Below, piece by piece: positions 58,303 to 64,000 of a stretch of DNA of 64,000 nucleotides; positions within the stretch are counted from its first letter, which is position 1, and the number at the start of each line of letters is the position of its first letter. The position numbers and the translations under genes were made by a program. The notes beneath the pieces were generated by a model. It was not told the origin of the DNA. It saw nothing but the letters and a program-made list of their open reading frames with translations, and searched no databases. The stretch comes from Bog-756 sp963727075 (GTDB lineage Bacteria; Actinomycetota; Acidimicrobiia; Acidimicrobiales; RAAP-2): the NCBI GenBank assembly GCA_963727075.1, contig CAVSET010000001.1, positions 1 through 64,000 on the forward strand, read 5' to 3'.

Positions 58303-59871
58303 TCAGGCCAGGCCGAGGAACGGGGCCCCGTAGGCGAAGATCCCTCCGTCCCACGACACGATCCAGTAGCCCCCGGTGGCCTGGTCCACGTTCATGCCGG
58401 CCACCGGAGCTGCCAGCGACATCGTGCCACCGGAACCGTGGAAGACGGCCGAGCCGAACGTGAACACACCGCCGTCGCTCGCCACCTCCCAGTAGCCGTC
58501 ACCACCGGGAGCGACAGCCATACCGACCACCGGGCTGTTGAGCTTGGCGCCACCCATCGAGCCGGAGAACTTGGCATCGCCGAAGGCGAAGATCCCGCCG
58601 TCGCTCGCCACTTCCCAGTAGCCCTCGCCGTCGGGCGTGGTCGCCATGCCGACCACCGGGCTGCTGAGCCGGGCACCGCCCATCGAGCCGGAGAACTGCG
58701 CGTCACCGAAGGCGAACACGCCGCCGTCGCTCGCCACTTCCCAGTAGCCCTTGCCGTCGGGCGTGGCGGAAAGGGCGACCACCGGGGCGTTGAGCGGAGC
58801 CCCGCCCATCGAGCCGAAGAACTGCGCGTCACCGAAGGCGAACACGCCGCCATCACCGGCCACCTCCCAGTACCCGCTGCCGTCGGGAGTGGCCACGATG
58901 CCGTCCACCGGCGCGTTGAGCGGGAGCGACGCCGCCGACCCATAGTTGCTGACCGCGCCCTGGGTGCTGACGGCACCGAGGGAGTTGGCCACCCAGTACC
59001 CGGTGCCCTGGGGGTTGGAGGCCATGCCGACCACCTGGCCGGTCAACGAGCCGACCGACTGGTATCCCCGGATCGGCGTGGCCGACACCTCGTTGGATCC
59101 AGCCGAGGCGCCCTTGGCGTTGACGGCCACGACCTTGAAGTAATAGGTCGTGCCCACGGTGAGGTTGGGCACCAGATACGACCGGGAGGTGATGAGGGAG
59201 GTGTTGACCGGAGTCGGTCCTTCGCCACCCGGGCTCGTCCCCATGTAGAGGTCGTAACCGCTGACCGTCGAGCCACCGTCCGAGGAAGGTGCCGTCCACG
59301 TCACCCGCGACCACGCGTGTCCCGATGCGGCCTTGGTGGCGAGCGGGGCCGACGGCACGCTGAGGTTCGGATCGGATGCCGCCGGGTTGGCGACGAGCGG
59401 CGCGGCCGGCGACGGCGGGGAGGCGGGGACCTGCGACGGCGACGGCGCGGTCGGCGCCGAACCGTTCTGATGGCTCGGCGCGAGCGTCGTGGTGGTGGCG
59501 CCGGACTCGGTCACCCCCACATTGGTTGTCGACCGACCGTTGGCCCGGTTGCGCGACGCACGGGAATGGGCCGCCCTGGCCTGGACCGGCGGGAGGGCGG
59601 TGGGCGGGTCGCCGGCAGGCCCGGCTGCCGGGATCGACACGTTCGTCCGGGCATGGGCCGGGTGCGAGTCGGTGGTCTCGGTCGTGGCCGCCTGGGCCGC
59701 GGCGTGGGCGGGGCGAGTGGGGTTGCGGACCGCCACGACCAACCCGGTCACGAGCAAGACGATGGCCAGAAGGGTGCCGGCGAGCATCATGCGCGGGCGA
59801 CGACCGGGCATGGGGGAGTCGCCGACCAACCACAGTGACCACTGCTTCAATCCCTGTGTCCAGGTCTTCAC
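58303..59871 (-). CDS. Secreted/membrane-anchored protein with FN3 domain and six 42-residue propeller-like repeats
   Basis: 522 residues from GTG 59871. Basic start, transmembrane or signal helix MLAGTLLAIVLLVTGLVVAV, a Pro/Ala/Ser/Thr-rich linker of about 120 residues, a fibronectin type III domain (VTWTAPSSDGGSTVSGYDLY, NLTVGTTYYFKVVAVNAKGA), then six repeats of the form GYWEVASDGGVFAFGDAQF, the last partial, ending FAYGAPFLGLA. Repeats of this kind are common in secreted proteins of Acidimicrobiia and probably form one six-bladed propeller for binding at the cell surface. Frame intact through the repeats. Confidence 0.83.
   Translation of the reverse strand: MKTWTQGLKQWSLWLVGDSPMPGRRPRMMLAGTLLAIVLLVTGLVVAVRNPTRPAHAAAQAATTETTDSHPAHARTNVSIPAAGPAGDPPTALPPVQARAAHSRASRNRANGRSTTNVGVTESGATTTTLAPSHQNGSAPTAPSPSQVPASPPSPAAPLVANPAASDPNLSVPSAPLATKAASGHAWSRVTWTAPSSDGGSTVSGYDLYMGTSPGGEGPTPVNTSLITSRSYLVPNLTVGTTYYFKVVAVNAKGASAGSNEVSATPIRGYQSVGSLTGQVVGMASNPQGTGYWVANSLGAVSTQGAVSNYGSAASLPLNAPVDGIVATPDGSGYWEVAGDGGVFAFGDAQFFGSMGGAPLNAPVVALSATPDGKGYWEVASDGGVFAFGDAQFSGSMGGARLSSPVVGMATTPDGEGYWEVASDGGIFAFGDAKFSGSMGGAKLNSPVVGMAVAPGGDGYWEVASDGGVFTFGSAVFHGSGGTMSLAAPVAGMNVDQATGGYWIVSWDGGIFAYGAPFLGLA
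58306..59001 (-). repeat. Six tandem 126-base (42-residue) repeats
   Basis: Repeat units start at GYW codons: 59001, 58875, 58749, 58623, 58497 and 58371 (last unit 22 residues). Units 2 to 4 are nearly identical at DNA level, the outer units diverged, which suggests recent internal duplication or gene conversion in the middle. Length polymorphism between strains is expected. Confidence 0.85.
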
Positions 59872-60222
59872 CGCATCGCCCCTTGATCGACGTGCCCGCA
59901 CATTGCCGGGAGTCCCCCGTGGTTCGCGTGGCATGGTTGCCCCCACCATCGTCACCCTCGTCGGCCCAGGAACCGAATCACCACGCTGTGCCGTCGGGGA
60001 GAATCTGGATAACCGAAGTATAACCATCGACACCCTCGTCAAACGGTCATTTGCCCACTCCGGCCCGGGGATCGCGCGCTCGAGCGCGAGGCCGGTTCAC
60101 TCCAATGTGGCCAGAGCAGCGAAAACGGAGGTCCTGGCCACTTTCACCGCCATCGGCCAGGGAGTCGCCCGGCACCCGGAGGTCTGCGGTCGAAAGCCTC
60201 AAGTCGAGATCGAGACTCTCCC
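59872..60222. other. Non-coding spacer upstream of the repeat protein
   Basis: About 350 bases with no convincing gene. It holds a short less GC-rich part (60005-60060) with TTGACG and TATACT on the minus strand, but their 14-base spacing is too short for a normal promoter. A perfect 14-base palindrome CGCGCTCGAGCGCG (60075-60088) could be an operator or hairpin. Nothing else is seen. Confidence 0.4.
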
Positions 60223-60576
60223 TCAATCGCCCTCGACCGGGTGGTTGTCCCCGTCGACCACGACGATCCGGGGCTCATGGCCGGACAACTCGTGCCCTTC
60301 GAGGTCGACGAAGGTGACGATGATCACCAGGTCGCCGATCTGAGCCAGCCGAGCGGCGGCGCCATTGAGGCAGATCTGGCCGTCTTCCGACCCCTCGATG
60401 GCGTAGGTCTCGAAGCGGGCCCCGTTCATCAGGTTGTACACGGAGACCTGCTCGTTCGGGAGGATGTCGGCCTCCTTCATGAGAATCGGGTCGATCGAGA
60501 TGGATCCCACATAGTCGAGATCGGCATCGGTGACCCGGGCGCGGTGGATCTTGGCGTTCATCATCCGTCTGCGCAT
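60223..60576 (-). CDS. panD: Aspartate 1-decarboxylase proenzyme
   Basis: 117 residues, intact. Pyruvoyl enzyme making beta-alanine for pantothenate. From ATG 60576 the self-cleavage pair is Gly24-Ser25 (DYVGSISID), identical to the numbering of the classical enzyme, which supports this start. Other landmarks: MNAKIHRARVTDADL, YNLMNGARFETYAIEG, ICLNGAAARLAQIGDLVIIV. A GGGAGGGGAG ribosome site precedes. Standing alone on the minus strand between unrelated genes. Confidence 0.95.
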   Translation of the reverse strand: MRRRMMNAKIHRARVTDADLDYVGSISIDPILMKEADILPNEQVSVYNLMNGARFETYAIEGSEDGQICLNGAAARLAQIGDLVIIVTFVDLEGHELSGHEPRIVVVDGDNHPVEGD

Positions 60577-60687
60577 GGTCACTCCCCTCCCGTCATCCGA
60601 CGACCGCCTCGGGCCGGCGTCTCTCCTCGTCCCCGTTCGGTCGCTCCAGCGTAATCGGAGGGACGACCGGGCACCGGTCACGGTCGG

Positions 60688-61338
60688 CTACTGGCGGCGC
60701 TCGGCGTACTCGATGACCCGGGTCATGACGGTCGGAGTGGACTTGGCCAACGAGCCACAGTCGAAGGGAGGCTGGGGGTCGTACTCGATCATCAACTGGG
60801 ACGCCTCGGCCGCGGTTCGGTCGACCAGCAGCTCGACCAACCGCATGGCCATGTCGATCCCGCTCGACACACCGGCCGCGGTGATGATCCGGTGGTCGAG
60901 GTGCTCGACCACCCGGCGGGCGGTCGGGATGGCTCCACGCGACTCGAGCTCGGCATAGCACGACCAGTGGGTGGTGGCGGAGAGCCCGTCGAGGAGGCCG
61001 GCGGCGGCCAGGACGATCGAGCCGGTGCAGACCGAGGTGGTGAGCCGGGTGGTGGGATGGGCGTGACGCACCCACTCGAGGACATGCCCGTCGCCGACGA
61101 GGACGCGGGTCCCGATGCCGCCCGGGAACAGGATGACGTCGGGTTCGTCGACCTCGTCGAAAGTGGCGTCCACGGTGATGCCGAGCATGCCGTTGTCACT
61201 GCGCACCTCGCCACGACGGTGCCCGACGATGACGATGTCGATCGAGGGCACGCGCTGGAGGACCTCGTAGGGGCCGACGGCGTCCAGGGCAGTGAACCGG
61301 GGGAACAATGGGATCGCCACCTGCAGGCCGTCGCTCAT
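60688..61338 (-). CDS. DJ-1/PfpI family protein (isonitrile hydratase-like)
   Basis: 216 residues from ATG 61338, intact. VAIPLFPRFTALDAVGPYEV, LLFPGGIGTR-type turn (VILFPGGIGTRVLVGDG) and the nucleophile elbow with Cys in TTSVCTGSIVLAAAGLLDGL, then THWSCYAELESRGA. Cys-based hydrolase or hydratase; the family also contains sensor domains. ATG overlaps the stop of the GlxA-like gene by 4 bases, so both are coupled and their similar N-termini suggest duplication. Confidence 0.85.
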   Translation of the reverse strand: MSDGLQVAIPLFPRFTALDAVGPYEVLQRVPSIDIVIVGHRRGEVRSDNGMLGITVDATFDEVDEPDVILFPGGIGTRVLVGDGHVLEWVRHAHPTTRLTTSVCTGSIVLAAAGLLDGLSATTHWSCYAELESRGAIPTARRVVEHLDHRIITAAGVSSGIDMAMRLVELLVDRTAAEASQLMIEYDPQPPFDCGSLAKSTPTVMTRVIEYAERRQ

Positions 61339-62325
61339 GCCGACCTCGCTTCGTCGGAGACGCGGAAGCGCCGACGGTACGAATCCGGAGCGACGTTGAG
61401 ACGCCGGTGGAAGACCCGCCTCAAGGTCTCGGCCGTCCCAAGGCCGCACCGCTCGGCGATGACCTCGAGCGTGTCGTCGGAGGTCTCCAGCTCATGACGG
61501 GCGGCCTCCAGCCGGGCCCGCTCGACGAAGCGTCCCGGTGTCTCACCCACCTCTTTGTGGAAGACGCGGGCGAAGTGCCGGACGCTCATCGCCGCGGTGG
61601 CAGCCATCACGGGAAGTCGATGGTCGCCACCGGGCGAGCTCTCGACCAGGCTCTGGACGGCGCGCACCGCCGACCGTTCGGCGCGCTGGCACCCATACTG
61701 GCGAGGCGAACTGCGTCTGGCCCCCGGGGCGGTGCAGGAACATGACCAGCCAGCGAGCGACGGTCTGAGCCACCTCCGATCCGAGGTCGTCCTGGACCAG
61801 GGCCAGCGCCAGGTCGATGCCGGCGGTGACACCGGCACTGGTCCAGAAGGCGCCGTCCTGGATGTAGAGGGGGTCGGGCTCGACGCGCAGCGACGGGAAC
61901 TCGGCGGCCAAGCGTCCGGCGCTGGCCCAATGGGTGGTGACCCTCCGCCCGTCGAGGAGCCCGGCCGCGGCGGCGAGGAAGGCCCCGGTGCACACCGTGG
62001 CTACCCGGCGGCAGCTCGGAGCGACGGCTGCGATCCAGGCCATCAGGGCCCGGTCCCGGCGAGCGGCTTCGACACCCGGGCCACCCGGGAGGATCAGGGT
62101 ATCGATCGTCCGGCCGACAGGCGGGAGGGGCACGGTGCCGAGACCCATCCCGCTCTCGCTGAAGACCTCCGCACCGGTGGCGGAGACCAGCGTCACCTCG
62201 TACCCCCCGGACCGGCCGAGCCCATCCGCCGCCCGGCCCGCCCCGGCGAAGACCTCGAAGGGCCCGACGGCATCGAGGGGCTGGAGGTCCGGGAAGGCCA
62301 CGATCACGACACGGCGCGGCTGCAT
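61335..62325 (-). CDS. GlxA-family regulator: DJ-1/PfpI domain plus AraC HTH (one frameshift)
   Basis: About 330 residues. N-terminal DJ-1-like domain RRVVIVAFPDLQPLDAVGPF, ILPGGPGVEAARRDRALMAW, Cys in RRVATVCTGAFLAAAAGLLD, YIQDGAFWTSAGVTAGIDLA. C-terminal AraC domain MSVRHFARVFHKEVGETPGR, FVERARLEAARHELETSDDT, LEVIAERCGLGTAETLRRVF. One extra base near 61690 divides them. A transcription activator sensing an unknown small molecule; likely controls the adjacent DJ-1 gene and perhaps the divergent reductase-like gene. ATG 62325. Confidence 0.87.
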
Positions 62326-62466
62326 GCCTCCAGCCTGTACCGGAGCCGTGATGGCGTCAATGACATGTCTCCCACAGATTCGGCCAAAGACGTCGAGCCT
62401 CTTCCCTAGGCTGGGCCCGACCGGCCCGGGCCCGTTTCGGGCATGAGCCGCAGAGGGTGGTGGGTC

Positions 62467-63555
62467 ATGGCCATTCGGGTCATCCAGTGGGCGACGGGAG
62501 GGGTGGGACGGGCCGCCATCGGCGGCGTGCTGGCCCACCCCGATCTCGAGCTGGTGGGTTGCTGGGTACACACCGCCGCCAAGGAGGGCCATGACGCCGG
62601 CGAGCTGTCCGGAGCCGGCCCCATCGGGGTTCGGGCCACCACCGACGTCGAGGCCCTCCTGTCGATCGAGGCCGACTGCGTCATCTACTCGCCGATGATG
62701 GCCGAGCCCGGCCTGGTGGCCCGGCTGCTCGCCTCGGGAAAGAACGTCGTGACCCCGCTCAACTGGTTCTTCCCCGGTGGTCGCGACGAATCCCTCATCG
62801 AAGCGGCCTGCGTCGAGGGCCACTCGACCGTGCATGGCACCGGCATCCACCCCGGAGGGGTGACCGAGCGCATACCACTCGTCGTCTCCGCCCTCTCGCA
62901 GTCGATCACCCACGTCCGTGCCGAGGAGTTCTCGGACATCCGGAGCTACGGGGCGGTCGACGTGGTACGGGACATCATGCTCTTCGGCAAGACTCCGGCC
63001 GAGGCCGAGGCCAGCATCATGCCGGGCATCCTCGGTGACGGGTTCGGCCAGTCGGTGGCCATGATCGGCGATGCCCTGGGATTCGACCTCGACCCCGAGC
63101 TGGCTGTCAGTCACCAGGTGGCCGTGGCCACGGCCCCCATCGACTCACCTATCGGGCCCATCGCCCCGGGGCGGGTGGCGGCCCAGAAGTTCCGGTGGGA
63201 GGCGACGGTCCGGGGTGAGCCGGTCATCTCGGTGCGGACCAACTGGTTCATGGGCGAGGACCACCTCGACCCTGATTGGAGCTTCGGGCCCGAGGGCGAG
63301 CGGTTCGAGGTCGAGGTCAGCGGAGACCCGACCAGCCGGGTCACGCTGCACGGCTGGCATCCCGAATCGGTCGCCGCCGGCCTCGTGCGCAATCCCGGGG
63401 TGGTGGCCACCGCCACCCACTGCGTGAGCGCGGTCCCGGCCGTCGTGGCCGCCGAGCCGGGCATCAAGAGCTACCTCGACCTCCCCTCCTATACCGGGCG
63501 GGCCGCCGGCCACCTGGCCCGTCACTCCCCGTCCGCCGGCCGGGATGCCCGCTGA
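62467..63555 (+). CDS. Dihydrodipicolinate reductase-like / diaminopentanoate dehydrogenase-like protein
   Basis: 362 residues from ATG 62467, intact. RVIQWATGGVGRAAIGGVLA (Rossmann), LELVGCWVHTAAKEGHDAGE, VIYSPMMAEPGLVARLLASG, NVVTPLNWFFPGG and EACVEGHSTVHGTGIHPGGV resemble NAD(P)H-dependent amine dehydrogenases of the DapB superfamily common in actinobacteria. Substrate unknown. Divergent from the GlxA-like regulator. Confidence 0.82.
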   Translation: MAIRVIQWATGGVGRAAIGGVLAHPDLELVGCWVHTAAKEGHDAGELSGAGPIGVRATTDVEALLSIEADCVIYSPMMAEPGLVARLLASGKNVVTPLNWFFPGGRDESLIEAACVEGHSTVHGTGIHPGGVTERIPLVVSALSQSITHVRAEEFSDIRSYGAVDVVRDIMLFGKTPAEAEASIMPGILGDGFGQSVAMIGDALGFDLDPELAVSHQVAVATAPIDSPIGPIAPGRVAAQKFRWEATVRGEPVISVRTNWFMGEDHLDPDWSFGPEGERFEVEVSGDPTSRVTLHGWHPESVAAGLVRNPGVVATATHCVSAVPAVVAAEPGIKSYLDLPSYTGRAAGHLARHSPSAGRDAR

Positions 63556-63655
63556 CCAGGGCGCGGCCGAGCGCTCCGACGATCCGGCCCGGCCGGTCGG
63601 AGCACGGGGAAGGGTTCAAGTCCGTGACCGAATCGGTCGACAACAGTCATTGCAG

Positions 63656-64000
63656 ATGTCACGGACTCCGGGACTGGGATGTCGACGACTACGTTCACGC
63701 GATCCTGAAGAAGATGAGCCGTCGGAGACCCCGTCGGATGACCAGCCCGACGGGTCATCCGGTCCCGAGACGTCACGATCGAGGCTGAACCCGACCTTCC
63801 TCGCCTACTTCATCGGGCCGTTCGCCCTACTCGTCATCCTCTTCCTCGTCCACGTGGGGGCGGCCGCCCGTGAGTCGGCCTGGGTGTGGGTAGCCGTCTT
63901 CGCCGCCGTGCCGGCCATCAGTCTCCTCGTCAACCACATCTACACGGTGAAGCCGACGCCGCTCCGCCTACACCTCCGGGTGGGGGCCCAGGCGGCCGGG
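63656..64000 (+). CDS. Start of a membrane sensor protein (MASE7-like), truncated by window end
   Basis: 115 residues, no stop before the window edge. ATG 63656, acidic N-terminus (DPEEDEPSETPSDDQPDG), then LNPTFLAYFIGPFALLVILF and WVWVAVFAAVPAISLLVNHI helices, followed by YTVKPTPLRLHLRVGAQAAG, the loop that in MASE7-type proteins precedes further helices and a GGDEF or similar output domain. The output domain lies outside the window, so signalling function is inferred. Start is one of several possibilities. Confidence 0.55.
   Translation, partial: MSRTPGLGCRRLRSRDPEEDEPSETPSDDQPDGSSGPETSRSRLNPTFLAYFIGPFALLVILFLVHVGAAARESAWVWVAVFAAVPAISLLVNHIYTVKPTPLRLHLRVGAQAAG

Overview
The window is very GC-rich, densely coded DNA from an actinobacterium, most likely of the class Acidimicrobiia. 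Supporting signs are a WhiB iron-sulfur regulator, an F420-type luciferase-like oxidoreductase, a B12-dependent class II ribonucleotide reductase with NrdR-like operator boxes, a PimB-like mannosyltransferase, DUF4012 and class E sortase genes, and a secreted protein with GYW(E)VASDGG-type 42-residue repeats. I see no rRNA, tRNA, CRISPR array, insertion sequence or integrase, so this looks like chromosome rather than a mobile island.

Layout. 0-5 kb: TetR, then a minus-strand group (WhiB, NUDIX, C4 zinc-ribbon coiled-coil protein, histidine phosphatase), an epimerase and a low-Mr phosphatase. 5.2-31 kb: a large surface-glycan locus. It holds at least seven glycosyltransferases, an initiating polyprenyl-phosphate sugar transferase, an O-antigen-polymerase-like membrane protein, a fused Wzz/tyrosine kinase, a hexapeptide acyltransferase, a DUF4012 protein, and a sortase facing one LPFTG protein. 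Set inside it (8.4-16.1 kb, minus strand, mostly overlapping genes) is the most interesting unit: glycosyltransferase, AcpS-type phosphopantetheinyl transferase, small carrier protein, acyl-CoA-dehydrogenase-like flavoprotein, seryl-tRNA-synthetase-like amino acid:carrier protein ligase, DUF1839 protein and GH2 glycosidase. I read it as a pathway that loads an amino acid on a carrier protein, probably oxidises it, and passes it to a glycan or other acceptor; the product is unknown.

31-50 kb: mostly general metabolism (nrdJ, glycerol kinase, ACT protein, 1-acylglycerol-phosphate acyltransferase-like, acetoacetate-decarboxylase-like, TetR/SMP-30, aminotransferase, LLM oxidoreductase, SRPBCC, PimB-like glycosyltransferase, QueG, 2-hydroxyacid dehydrogenase, acyl-CoA synthetase, SCO1, alpha/beta hydrolase). 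50.4-58.2 kb: an amine/beta-amino-acid catabolic cluster (mmsA, alanine dehydrogenase, aldehyde dehydrogenase, Lrp regulator, class III aminotransferase, FAD amine oxidoreductase). 58-64 kb: a G-quadruplex-prone intergenic spacer, the six-repeat surface protein, PanD, two DJ-1/PfpI proteins, a dihydrodipicolinate-reductase-like protein and the start of a membrane sensor cut by the window end.

Quality caveat. More than twenty otherwise normal genes are broken by about fifty single-base frame changes. Nearly all resolve as one extra base, and a few as one missing base in a G or C run. I treat these as probable sequencing/assembly errors and annotate the genes as whole CDSs with the breaks noted. 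Apparent gene fusions should be read with this in mind.
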